In this document: positions 43,719 through 51,601 of the stretch, piece by piece | Layout: each line of letters opens with the position of its first letter | How positions within the stretch are numbered: the first letter of the stretch is position 1 | Assembly: GCF_900102345.1 (NCBI RefSeq) | Contig: NZ_FNKB01000002.1 | Coordinates: 62,001 to 126,000, forward strand | Source of the DNA: Leucobacter chromiiresistens | Lineage (GTDB): Bacteria; Actinomycetota; Actinomycetes; Actinomycetales; Microbacteriaceae | Direction of reading: 5' to 3' | Length of the DNA stretch: 64,000 nucleotides | Notes under the pieces: generated by a model | The model's database searches: none | The model's input: only the letters and a program-made list of their open reading frames with translations | What the model was told of the DNA's origin: nothing | Program-made: the position numbers and the translations under genes

Positions 43719-43901
43719 GCCCTAGCACGAACGAGTGCGAGGCGAGGAAGGCGCGCGGAACGGGGGGTCGTGGTTCCGCAGTGGCGAGGCGCCGCGGAAC
43801 GACGACCGTTCTTCTCTCGGTCGCTCGCTCGGCTACTGAATTTCGCCGAAACCGCAATACTCGCTGCCACTCGTACGACTACTTAAATTCTCTCCCCTAT
43901 T

Positions 43902-43919
43902 CCCCCCCCCCTCCCCCCC
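43902..43919. repeat. C10-T-C7 homopolymer tract in the surface-operon leader
   Basis: Ten C, one T, seven C on the + strand, ~210 bp before the first gene of the surface operon. Such tracts change length by slippage. The remaining 43723-44129 holds no gene. It contains a direct repeat (CTGAATTTCGCCGAAACCGC-like at ~43838 and CTGAAATTCGCCAAAGACGC at ~43971) and two copies of TACTGCATT. Confidence 0.8.
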
Positions 43920-44129
43920 GCATCGATACTGCATTTCCCTGGTTCTGTACTGCATTCGGCAGACAAGCCTGCTGAAATTCGCCAAAGACGCCGGTAGCGA
44001 ATTTCTTTCCCGCTGAGATGAAGGTGCCGCCCACGACTGAGGCGCGGCACTGTCGCTGATCGGTAACACTGATCACTGGCGAACTCGTCCATGTCCCTCT
44101 CGAAGCGGACTACAGCAAAAGGAATACTC

Positions 44130-44756
44130 ATGGAAATTGCATCCACCGTGCACGGCAAACGACGCGTTCTCCTCGCCGGCGGCGCTCTCCTCGCAGCAGC
44201 CGGTCTCGTCACCGCTGCGGCCTTCAGCGACTTTGCGAACCTCAATCTGGGGAACGGAACCGACGGGGGCGGCATCGGCGGAACGGAGTCGCGATTCAAC
44301 ATCCAGGTCGTGGGCACCGACGATGCGGGCGTGCCGGTCGCGGGCACCTGGCAGGAGGCCGACACCCCGGAGGGCGTCAACATCGCCATCCCCGGCGCGG
44401 ATCTGATCACCCCGGGCGACACCATCTCCGTCGAGATCCCGTTCCGCAATGAGAGCCCGCGCCTCGGCGCCGACATCAACTTCTCGCTGCAGGATCGTCC
44501 GGGATTCACCTCGGACGATGCGATGGCCAGCGCGCTTCGCTACAGCGTCGCACTCGGCGATACCGTCATCGCGGATGGCGTGACGCAGGCCGAGGTCGCG
44601 GATCTCGACCTCGGAGTGTACGAGAGCGGTGCCGAGGGCGTGCTCAAGGTCTCGGTGGCGCTGCCCGACCAGGGCAGTGCTGACGCGAACAACGCGCTGC
44701 AGGGCCAGACGTCGTACGTTCAGGCGAACTTCGACGCTACGTCGGTTCAGCCGTAA
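44130..44756 (+). CDS. SipW-type exported protein 1 (TasA/camelysin-like)
   Basis: 208 aa from ATG 44130, with AAAAGGA 7 nt upstream. Signal peptide RRVLLAGGALLAAAGLVTAA then AAFSDFANLNLG: the T-A-A-A-F-S-D cleavage pattern is typical of SipW-processed TasA/camelysin-type proteins. The mature part is a beta-sandwich-like exported domain (DTISVEIPFRNESPRLGADI). Likely a fibre or pilus-like subunit outside the membrane. First gene of the operon. Confidence 0.82.
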   Translation: MEIASTVHGKRRVLLAGGALLAAAGLVTAAAFSDFANLNLGNGTDGGGIGGTESRFNIQVVGTDDAGVPVAGTWQEADTPEGVNIAIPGADLITPGDTISVEIPFRNESPRLGADINFSLQDRPGFTSDDAMASALRYSVALGDTVIADGVTQAEVADLDLGVYESGAEGVLKVSVALPDQGSADANNALQGQTSYVQANFDATSVQP

Positions 44757-44846
44757 ACAGGCGAAACGGGCGGGCGCGACTGAGTCTCGCGCCCGCTCGT
44801 TTCCGAAAGCAGCAGGTGGAATCACGTGAAAGTGAAGGACCTCGAA

Positions 44847-45464
44847 ATGAGAAGAACTCTCGATGGGAGACGCCGCACAGTTCTGGCCTCTGGCGCTCTG
44901 TTCGCTGTTGCGGTGCTGACCACCGCTGCAGCGTTCACGGACTACGCGGACGTGAATGTAGCAATTGATGGAAAAGACAACACCTTCGACATCGTCGCCG
45001 CGGGAAGCAGTGCCGCTGGGTGGCAGCCCAGCGACTCCGACTGGGCGCAGGGAAACCCCGAGGCGTATCGCATCCACTTGACCGAGGACGGTCGTGGGTA
45101 TCCGCTCGCTCCCGGAGGCCGGTTGGAGCTGCGCGTCGCGGCGAAGAACGCGAGCCCGAAGCTCGCCGGAGCGCTGTCGGTGCGTATCAGCGATCCCAAC
45201 CCGCAGCAGGACGCCGTCGACCCGGGCACGGGTCGCTATCTTGAGCTCTTCGACCAGCTGAACTTCAGTCTCATGGACGGAGACGTCGTCGTCATGGATC
45301 ATGTGCCGGCCAGTGAGCTGCAGAGTTTCACCTGGGACGCGGCGCTCGAGGCCGGCGAGGTGCGCCTGCTCGATGTGGTCATCGAACTGCCCGAGAGCGT
45401 GGACAACCGTTGGCAGCAGGCATCGACCGACGTGCAGTTCTCATTCGAGGCGGTGAACGTATGA
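44847..45464 (+). CDS. SipW-type exported protein 2
   Basis: 205 aa from ATG 44847 with AAGGAC upstream (GTG 44826 is an alternative). Signal RRTVLASGALFAVAVLTTAA then AAFTDYADVNVAIDG. Mature domain with GGRLELRVAAKNASPKLAGA and QLNFSLMDGDVVVMDHVPAS. Paralogous in design to proteins 1, 3 and 4 but diverged. Stop overlaps the next ATG (ATGA). Confidence 0.82.
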   Translation: MRRTLDGRRRTVLASGALFAVAVLTTAAAFTDYADVNVAIDGKDNTFDIVAAGSSAAGWQPSDSDWAQGNPEAYRIHLTEDGRGYPLAPGGRLELRVAAKNASPKLAGALSVRISDPNPQQDAVDPGTGRYLELFDQLNFSLMDGDVVVMDHVPASELQSFTWDAALEAGEVRLLDVVIELPESVDNRWQQASTDVQFSFEAVNV

Positions 45465-46051
45465 CTGAGTCATCACGGGTCAAGGATCGCGTGAAGCTCG
45501 CACTCGCCGCCGGTGCGCTCCTCGGGCTTACCGTCGGGGTGACGAGCGCGGCCTTCTTCGATCACGCAACAGTCGCAGTCGAGCCGGTGGGCGCGACGTA
45601 CGACTTGGCCTTCGCAGTTGGCAGCGAAGACGTCATCGAGCAGGGCAACCCGGAGCCGAATGCGCTCGATCTTTCCGCGATGGCGGACATCGAGGAACTC
45701 GGCGCTCCTGACACGGCGACCCTGCAGCTGCGCGTCAAGAACAATGGAACGACGAATGCGGGGGACGTGCATCTCACGGCAGGCTCGTTGCTGCAGAACC
45801 CGACTCCCGATGTCGACGGGGTCACTCGCGATCCCTTCGATGTGCTGTTGATGTCGGTCGCGGTCGAGGGTGAGCAGGCGACCGATTTCCTTCCGGCGGG
45901 TGACGTGGACGTCGCCCTTGCTGACTGGCCGGCCGGCGAGATTCGCAGCGTCACTGTCAAATTCGCCTTCGAGCCGGGCGCCAGCGATGGTCCCTTCTAC
46001 CACGGGCGCGACGTACTGATTGGACTTCTAGTGACGGGAGAGTCGCGATGA
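45461..46051 (+). CDS. SipW-type exported protein 3
   Basis: 196 aa. Signal VKLALAAGALLGLTVGVTSA then AAFFDHATVAVEP. Mature part with ATLQLRVKNNGTTNAGDVHL and WPAGEIRSVTVKFAFEPGAS. Ends overlapping the RCC1 gene by ATGA. Probably co-assembled with the other SipW substrates; function inferred. Confidence 0.82.
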   Translation: MTESSRVKDRVKLALAAGALLGLTVGVTSAAFFDHATVAVEPVGATYDLAFAVGSEDVIEQGNPEPNALDLSAMADIEELGAPDTATLQLRVKNNGTTNAGDVHLTAGSLLQNPTPDVDGVTRDPFDVLLMSVAVEGEQATDFLPAGDVDVALADWPAGEIRSVTVKFAFEPGASDGPFYHGRDVLIGLLVTGESR

Positions 46052-47430
46052 GCGTGCTGGGAATGGACTACGCCGCAGCGAGAAAGCGCGTGCGGGGCCT
46101 CGGGTTGTTCGCGGTCGCGGCACTTGCTGCGGTGGCGACGGGCTCTACGACGATGGCGGCGGAGCCGACGCGGGCCGGCTATGTGGACACCGCTCAGATG
46201 GCGGTGCCCGCACTTACCGCGCCTGTGGACTACATCGCCGTCTCGACTCAGTTCTCCGCAACATCTGCCGCACTGTCCAATGGATATGCGTGGGTCTGGG
46301 GCTACAAGGAGCGGGGCATGGGCGGCAATGGCGCAGCTTCGGAATCGGATCGCTCGCCGCAACCGGTGTACAGCCTCCCCAAAGTGGTCAAAGTTGTCGG
46401 TGCATCGGACCTCGGCGAGGACTACGGCACGTTCGGAGTGCTGACTGAGGATGGAGAGGTGTGGACCTGGGGGTCGAACAAGCGCGGCCGCTTGGGCATC
46501 GGTGAGACGTCCGGCGTGAACGACTTCCGTGCGACGCCGCAAAAAGTGGAGTTCCCTCCTGGCGAGCGGATCATCGATCTCGGTTCGATGCGAGCAACGA
46601 TGGCTGCGCTCTCGGAGAGCGGGAAGGTCTATACATGGGGATCCGGTCAGTGGGGGCAGGCCGGGAACGGCAGCACCACGGAAACCAATGGCCCGTTGTC
46701 GCCCTACTTGGTGATCGACAATGTGCATTCGATGCACGTCGGTCAGCGAATCGTGTGGGTCGTCACCCGAGAGAACAAAGTCATCTGGTGGGGCCGCAGT
46801 TACATCGGGGAAGGCGGTACTGGGAAGTCCGCGACGAACAACAACCCGAACCCCGAGGAGTTGCCCGCGCTCACGGCCTTCGCGTCCGGGTGCGAAGGGC
46901 CGGCGATCGCCGAGTACGACGAAGCGGATGCCTGCTCGATTCGGGCACTCACCTCATCTCGTCAGGCATCGGCGCTTTTGCTGCAAGACGGAACCGTGTA
47001 CACCTTCGGCAATCGCACCGACAGTCAGATCGGGCGAGAAACGACCGCTGCCGGAGCGTTGATTCCCGGACTCATCGAGCTCCCGCAGAAGGTCGAGCGG
47101 GTTTCTGCAGGAAACTACCACTTCACCGCGTTGACGGAGAACGGCGAGGTGTGGGGCTGGGGAGACAACCTGGAGTGGGCTGCTACCGGCAACATCCGAC
47201 CCGACGGATCGACGGGTCAAGGCACGACCGATGCGAAGACACCGACCAAGCTGCCACTCCAAGACATCATCGCAATCGGCGGCTCACGAGATACCAGCTA
47301 CGCCACGCGGTCTGACTCTGTCCTGATCGGATGGGGCGATGGTCGACTCGGGGCGATTTACGGAGCGGAGAAGCGTCGGCAGTCCTTCACCTGGCTCGAG
47401 CTGCCCGGAATTCGGGTGGGGGAGCAATGA
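46048..47430 (+). CDS. Secreted seven-blade RCC1-like beta-propeller
   Basis: 460 aa with an N-terminal signal (LGLFAVAALAAVATGSTTMA). Seven RCC1-type blades are recognisable by their W-G-turn motifs: YAWVWGYKERGMGG, EVWTWGSNKRGRLG, KVYTWGSGQWGQAG, KVIWWGRSYIGEGG, TVYTFGNRTDSQIG, EVWGWGDNLEWAAT and VLIGWGDGRLGAIY. Propellers of this type bind proteins or glycans; a tip adhesin or scaffold for the surface structure is plausible. Translationally coupled on both sides. Confidence 0.85.
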   Translation: MSVLGMDYAAARKRVRGLGLFAVAALAAVATGSTTMAAEPTRAGYVDTAQMAVPALTAPVDYIAVSTQFSATSAALSNGYAWVWGYKERGMGGNGAASESDRSPQPVYSLPKVVKVVGASDLGEDYGTFGVLTEDGEVWTWGSNKRGRLGIGETSGVNDFRATPQKVEFPPGERIIDLGSMRATMAALSESGKVYTWGSGQWGQAGNGSTTETNGPLSPYLVIDNVHSMHVGQRIVWVVTRENKVIWWGRSYIGEGGTGKSATNNNPNPEELPALTAFASGCEGPAIAEYDEADACSIRALTSSRQASALLLQDGTVYTFGNRTDSQIGRETTAAGALIPGLIELPQKVERVSAGNYHFTALTENGEVWGWGDNLEWAATGNIRPDGSTGQGTTDAKTPTKLPLQDIIAIGGSRDTSYATRSDSVLIGWGDGRLGAIYGAEKRRQSFTWLELPGIRVGEQ

Positions 47431-48131
47431 TCCGGTTGAATCCGAGAGGAAGCAATGCCATGCAGAAGTCTCAAGCGTTTGTGATGAAGACGACTCTTGT
47501 CGGAATCGTCGGCGCGAGCTTGATGACGGGGTCTTCGGCGTCAGCCATCGAGCCTGCCGACCTCATCGAGGGCGACGAGCCTGAAGTGCTCATCGAGTCG
47601 CCGGCTCCCGGCCACCTCCAGCAATGGGACATGTCGGTGAAGAACGTCAGCGGCGCCGTATTGCCGCTCGAAATGCAGATTGACGGTGAGTCCGAACAAC
47701 TGTTCGGCGGTGCGGCGCCCCTGCGCGTGACCCTTGCCGAGACGGAGACCGGTGCAGTGCTCGCCAGTGGCGCTGCGAGCGAGTTGCTGGCTGCTGACGT
47801 TCAGTTGCCGAGCCTCGGCCCGGGAGATACCTACCGGCTTACCGGCACGGTCGCGCTTCCGATCGAAGCTGGTAATGAGTACCAGGGTGCGTCGGGGTCG
47901 CTGGACTTCCGGTTCGTAGCAGTCTCGGACGACCCTGTAGCGAGCGCAAAGTCCGTTGGCGCTGTCTCACAAGCGAAAGAAGACCTCGCGAAGACGGGTG
48001 ATGACGGCACTCTGAGTGCGCTCATGGCAGGCGCCATTGCGGCCCTGGTCGCAGGCGGAGCTCTCTTAGCGCGACGGTTCCGCCATGCCGGTCACGCAAC
48101 GGCGGTAACGAGCAAGGAGACTTCACGATGA
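47427..48131 (+). CDS. LAKTG sortase-anchored surface protein
   Basis: 234 aa. N-terminal signal (TLVGIVGASLMTGSSASA), a mature beta-rich domain (QQWDMSVKNVSGAVLPLEMQ), and a C-terminal sorting signal: LAKTG at residues 187-191, hydrophobic SALMAGAIAALVAGGALLA, then a basic RRFRH tail. LAKTG is a recognised LPXTG variant of actinobacterial sortase substrates. It would tie the structure to peptidoglycan. No sortase gene lies in the window. Confidence 0.88.
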   Translation: MIRLNPRGSNAMQKSQAFVMKTTLVGIVGASLMTGSSASAIEPADLIEGDEPEVLIESPAPGHLQQWDMSVKNVSGAVLPLEMQIDGESEQLFGGAAPLRVTLAETETGAVLASGAASELLAADVQLPSLGPGDTYRLTGTVALPIEAGNEYQGASGSLDFRFVAVSDDPVASAKSVGAVSQAKEDLAKTGDDGTLSALMAGAIAALVAGGALLARRFRHAGHATAVTSKETSR

Positions 48132-48808
48132 CACTGAAGCGCGCAAACGCGTCGTCCGGTGGATTGCTGGGAAGACGAGCGATTTCCGGTCTGACCGCCC
48201 TGTCGCTCGGCGCTGGAGCCATCGCTCTCACGGTGGCCGGTGCCACCGTGACTGCGGCGGCACTCCAGGATGACGCTCGACTCAATGTGACGGCGGTGGG
48301 CTTCGACGGTGTCTTCGACGTTGGCGTGGTCACGCCCGAGGGGACCGTGGAACAGGCCGACGGTGATGCGCCGTATCTGTACCCATTCCCTGCGGGTGCA
48401 ACCCTGCTGCCGGGCGGATCGGTGACCGCCGAGATTCCGGTGTTCAACAATACGAACGGGCTCGCCGCTGCCACCGATTTTCAGGTCCAGCTGCTGAACG
48501 AGGATGGGAGGGTCGATGCGGCTACTCCGAATATCACGCCCTTCATACGATTCTCTGCGGTGAACCCAGCAGGTGAGCTCATCTTCGAGAACGTCACCTG
48601 GGACCAGGCAAAGGGCTCCCTCGGCGTACTCTCTTCGCGCGGAGCGGAACCGCTCAGCCCGGGTGCGAGCTTCACCGAGGGAGCGGATGGCAGCAAAGGG
48701 GTGCTCGCTTTGACCGTCTCGTACCTCGATGCGGACGGGGTGCGTGAACTCAATGGAGGACAATCCGCCTTCGCAATCCGATTCGACGCTTCTTCGGTGA
48801 AATCATGA
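48128..48808 (+). CDS. SipW-type exported protein 4
   Basis: 226 aa. Signal AISGLTALSLGAGAIALTVA then TVTAAALQDDARLNVTAV. Mature domain with GGSVTAEIPVFNNTNGLAAA, as in protein 1 (EIPFRNESPRLGAD). Overlaps the signal-peptidase gene (ATGA). Confidence 0.82.
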   Translation: MTLKRANASSGGLLGRRAISGLTALSLGAGAIALTVAGATVTAAALQDDARLNVTAVGFDGVFDVGVVTPEGTVEQADGDAPYLYPFPAGATLLPGGSVTAEIPVFNNTNGLAAATDFQVQLLNEDGRVDAATPNITPFIRFSAVNPAGELIFENVTWDQAKGSLGVLSSRGAEPLSPGASFTEGADGSKGVLALTVSYLDADGVRELNGGQSAFAIRFDASSVKS

Positions 48809-49395
48809 CGCTCCAGACCAGTACTCCTCCGACGCAGGAGACCGCGCTCGGCGCGGGGAAACCCTCGATCGAGATGTCACCCGTGCTGCGCACCTATGCA
48901 TTCGTCCGATCCGCTCTGCTGTCCGTAGCTGCGGTCATCGGCGTGCTGTGCATCGTCGCCTTTCTCGCTGCGATCCTGTTCAAAGTGCAGCCCGTCGTCG
49001 TGATCTCCGGCTCCATGGAGCCGAAACTGCCCGTCGGCTCAGTGGTGTTTGTGAAACCGACTCCTGCCGGTGAGCTGGAGCCCGGGGACATTGTGACGGT
49101 CGAGCGGCCTCGCGAGCTCGGATTGGTGACGCACCGTCTTGTCGAGAAAGAAGAGATCGGATCGGAGGGGTGGGCGCTCACTCTGCGCGGTGACGCGAAC
49201 GCCTCCGACGACCCCGAACCCTACAACGTGAAGACGGCTGGCAAGTACGTCTTCCACGTCGTCGCGCTCGGCCACCTGACGCTGATGATGCAGGATGGCG
49301 GCGGTTGGCTCTTCATCGCGGCATTCGGAATCGCGCTCCTGGCGCTCTTCGTGCTGGATCCGTCGAAGCTCGCTCGTAAGACGGCAGGGCCGTAG
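48805..49395 (+). CDS. sipW: SipW-like signal peptidase I (ER/archaeal type)
   Basis: 196 aa. An N-terminal membrane segment, the catalytic Ser in VVVISGSMEPKLPVGSVVF, His (instead of Lys) in LGLVTHRLVEKEE, and Asp in LRGDANASDDPEPYNVK define the S26B family. A C-terminal membrane segment (LFIAAFGIALLALFVLD) follows. Expected to cleave the four SipW-type signal peptides encoded just upstream. Last gene of the operon. Confidence 0.92.
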   Translation: MTLQTSTPPTQETALGAGKPSIEMSPVLRTYAFVRSALLSVAAVIGVLCIVAFLAAILFKVQPVVVISGSMEPKLPVGSVVFVKPTPAGELEPGDIVTVERPRELGLVTHRLVEKEEIGSEGWALTLRGDANASDDPEPYNVKTAGKYVFHVVALGHLTLMMQDGGGWLFIAAFGIALLALFVLDPSKLARKTAGP

Positions 49396-49530
49396 CGCAG
49401 CCCGAGTTACCCCGAGACGCGGCGCCGTAGAGCAATGCGCGATAGCACGGGACGCGGCTCTCTCGCACGGGGGTAGCCGCACTCCGCTGCGCGTGGGTAA
49501 CGTGAGAGCTACTTCGGGAAGGAGTCACTC

Positions 49531-49797
49531 ATGAACGCATCGCACAACGAACCGAACGATCACGTCTCGCACAACGAACCGCACGATTCGAACGAGTTCG
49601 AGGCATCGAACGGTGCCGGCACCGTGAACACCCCGCGCGACGGGGAGACCCTCGATCGGCCGGTGCTCGACGGATCGACTGAGAATTACGGCCAGGAGGG
49701 CCATGAGAAGAACCCGCGCTACGGCCAGGAGAATCCCGAGCTCATCCGCCGCCCGTCGACCGGCGAGGAGACGCCGACGCCCGACGAGGAGTCCTGA
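49531..49797 (+). CDS. Small disordered hydrophilic protein
   Basis: 88 aa from ATG 49531, with GGAAGGAG upstream. Highly polar, Asn/Glu/Pro-rich, with an imperfect repeat (ASHNEPNDH, VSHNEPHDS) and YGQEGHEKNPRYGQENPE. No membrane segment or known fold. Function unknown. Confidence 0.65.
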   Translation: MNASHNEPNDHVSHNEPHDSNEFEASNGAGTVNTPRDGETLDRPVLDGSTENYGQEGHEKNPRYGQENPELIRRPSTGEETPTPDEES

Positions 49798-49851
49798 GCC
49801 GGTTCGGTTCGGAGAGAGCTCGCGCAGCGGGTGCTCTGGTGCGCGTGCGCG

Positions 49852-50025
49852 TCAGAGCACCCGCTTGATGCTGTCCGCGGTGTAATAGCGGATCGACCCC
49901 GTGGTGTCGAGCACGCCGTACGACGTCGCCCCGTTCGTCATCCGACGCACGTCGCAGATGACGCCGCGCGCGCCCGAGGGAGCGACGACGCTCTCGTCAA
50001 CCTGGAACTCTTCGAGATCAGCCAT
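49852..50025 (-). CDS. Very small hypothetical protein
   Basis: 57 aa from ATG 50025, translating as MADLEEFQVDESVVAPSGAR then VICDVRRMTNGATSYGVLDT and IRYYTADSIKRVL. The compact, beta-rich pattern and a clean open frame suggest a real short gene too small for usual gene-length cut-offs. No family recognised. Confidence 0.55.
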   Translation of the reverse strand: MADLEEFQVDESVVAPSGARGVICDVRRMTNGATSYGVLDTTGSIRYYTADSIKRVL

Positions 50026-50099
50026 GGTTCGACCCTAGCCGCGCGCAGCCGCGCGTGACAGGCCTTGCGCGAACCCGGCGGACGGTGCGCAGGCTCGAG

Positions 50100-51029
50100 C
50101 TACCGGCCGGGGTGCACGCCGTACTGGGCGCGGTAGGCCGCAGTGAAGCGCGAGGTGTTGGTGAATCCCCAGCGCCGCGCGATCGTCGCGATGGCGGCGG
50201 GCGTATCGGCTGCGCGCAGGTCGCCGTGCGCGCCCTCGAGTCTGACGCGGCGCAGGTACTCGCTCGGCGTGAAGTCGAGGGATCGGCGGAACGCGTACTG
50301 CAGCCCGCGCGTCGAGATGTGCGCCGCGCGCGCCACGTCGTCGATCGTGATCGCCTCGTGCGCGTGCGCGTCGATGTATGCGAGCGCCCGTCGCACGGTG
50401 GCCGGGGCGGCGGATCGCTGCGGGGTGGTCTCCATCGCCTGCGACAGGCTCGTCGAGAAGCTCGACAGCACGGTCCAGAGCGTGTGGCGCAGCAGCCCCG
50501 CCCCCACGACGGTGTCGGGGTCGAGCGTTGCGTCCCCTGAGAGCACGGACGAGGCGACGTAGCCGAAGGTGCGGTCCCACTGGGCGGCCTCGTGCGGGCC
50601 GCGGGCCTCGGGCGAGCGCACCTGGATCGAGAGTCCGTCGTCGCCCGAGATCTGGCGGGCCAGCGTCTGGGCGTAGTCGCGGTCGAAGACGAGCGCCTGC
50701 ACGACGGCGCGATCCTCCCAGTGCGCGGTGACGGGGAGGCCGTGCGAGGCCCAGGGCCTGCCCGCGGGGAGCGAGCGCCGGCCCGCGGTGACCTCGCCGC
50801 GCGGCGACTGCACGCTGCAGGTGAACAGCTGCGACTCGGGGGCGACCGACGAGTCGACGGACGCCGCGAGCTCGTAGCGGATCAGCGAGAAGCCGTCGAC
50901 CGTCGCCGAGAACCAGTCGAGCTTGCACCGATCCTCATCGACCTCGAGCAGTCGGGCCGAGGGGGAGAAGGTCTGCCAGGTGTGGGCGACCTGTTCGGGA
51001 TCGGTCGCGCGGAACCGCTGGATCTCCAC
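50100..51029 (-). CDS. AraC-family transcriptional regulator
   Basis: 309 aa. The C-terminal two-HTH AraC domain is complete: AITIDDVARAAHISTRGLQY, FRRSLDFTPSEYLRRVRLEG and IATIARRWGFTNTSRFTAAY. The N-terminal ~190 residues are an AraC-binding-like cupin region of the RipA/AraC_binding_2 type (SVQSPRGEVTAGRRSLPAG). Ligand and targets unknown. Confidence 0.9.
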   Translation of the reverse strand: MEIQRFRATDPEQVAHTWQTFSPSARLLEVDEDRCKLDWFSATVDGFSLIRYELAASVDSSVAPESQLFTCSVQSPRGEVTAGRRSLPAGRPWASHGLPVTAHWEDRAVVQALVFDRDYAQTLARQISGDDGLSIQVRSPEARGPHEAAQWDRTFGYVASSVLSGDATLDPDTVVGAGLLRHTLWTVLSSFSTSLSQAMETTPQRSAAPATVRRALAYIDAHAHEAITIDDVARAAHISTRGLQYAFRRSLDFTPSEYLRRVRLEGAHGDLRAADTPAAIATIARRWGFTNTSRFTAAYRAQYGVHPGR

Positions 51030-51164
51030 TGCCGCCCCCGAACCGATCTCATCGGCACGCGAAACGGCCGTTCTCTACGAAAGGTAGTTTCGCATACTGT
51101 ACAGGTCGGGGTCGCGCAAGGTACGGCGCGCCTGGAGACGCGCCGCGACTGGCACCATGTGACC

Positions 51165-51494
51165 ATGGGGTTTCTAATACACGGTGGGAACGAATACGAG
51201 TTCGAGGATCGCCTGCTCGCGCACCTCAAGACGGTGATCGGGCAGAAGCTGAAGAAGCAGGAGTGCTTCTTCTTGAGCTGGACGAAGACGCCCGAGCAGG
51301 GGAGCGGTCGGGTCTCGGTGTGGCTGTCGCCCTACACGACCGTCGCCTTCCGCTTCTCGGGAAGCCGACCGCCCGAGCTGAACGTCGCGTGGGTCAAGGT
51401 GCTGGCCGCTCTGTCGCACACGGCGCGGGGGCTCGTCGTGCTGTCGGAGGAAGAGGCGATCGCGTACGCGAAGAAGAATCCGGATATCGTCTAG
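51165..51494 (+). CDS. DUF7882-like small protein
   Basis: 109 aa. MGFLIHGGNEYEFEDRLLAH then QKLKKQECFFLSWTKTPEQG and RVSVWLSPYTTVAFRFSGSR matches a small family common in Microbacteriaceae. No catalytic motif; function unknown. Divergent from the AraC gene. Confidence 0.75.
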   Translation: MGFLIHGGNEYEFEDRLLAHLKTVIGQKLKKQECFFLSWTKTPEQGSGRVSVWLSPYTTVAFRFSGSRPPELNVAWVKVLAALSHTARGLVVLSEEEAIAYAKKNPDIV

Positions 51495-51601
51495 CGACGC
51501 GGAGCTCTCGGGGGAACCGGGCGAAAACGGTCCATCAACGGCTGGTGAACAGCCTGTGATGCGGCCGTTTTTCCTGTTCACGCGGCCATACACTCGGTCC
51601 G

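Larger units (their letters stand above)
42361..43722. mobile_element. Degenerate IS5-type element with a passenger gene
   Basis: GGCCGTGTTGCTCAAG at 42361-42376 and its inverted partner at 43707-43722 (reverse complement GGGCGTGTTGATCAAG) match at 14 of 16 bases and face inward, as IS termini do; TA flanks both outer ends. Between them lie an inactive transposase (43065-43718) and a DUF6226-like gene, so the unit is longer than a plain IS5 element. Boundaries by visual match only. Confidence 0.6.

Noticed and set aside
43920..44129. Possible c-di-GMP or other riboswitch in the surface-operon leader
   Set aside because: No GEMM core or other conserved riboswitch motif could be recognised, only short repeats and the C tract.
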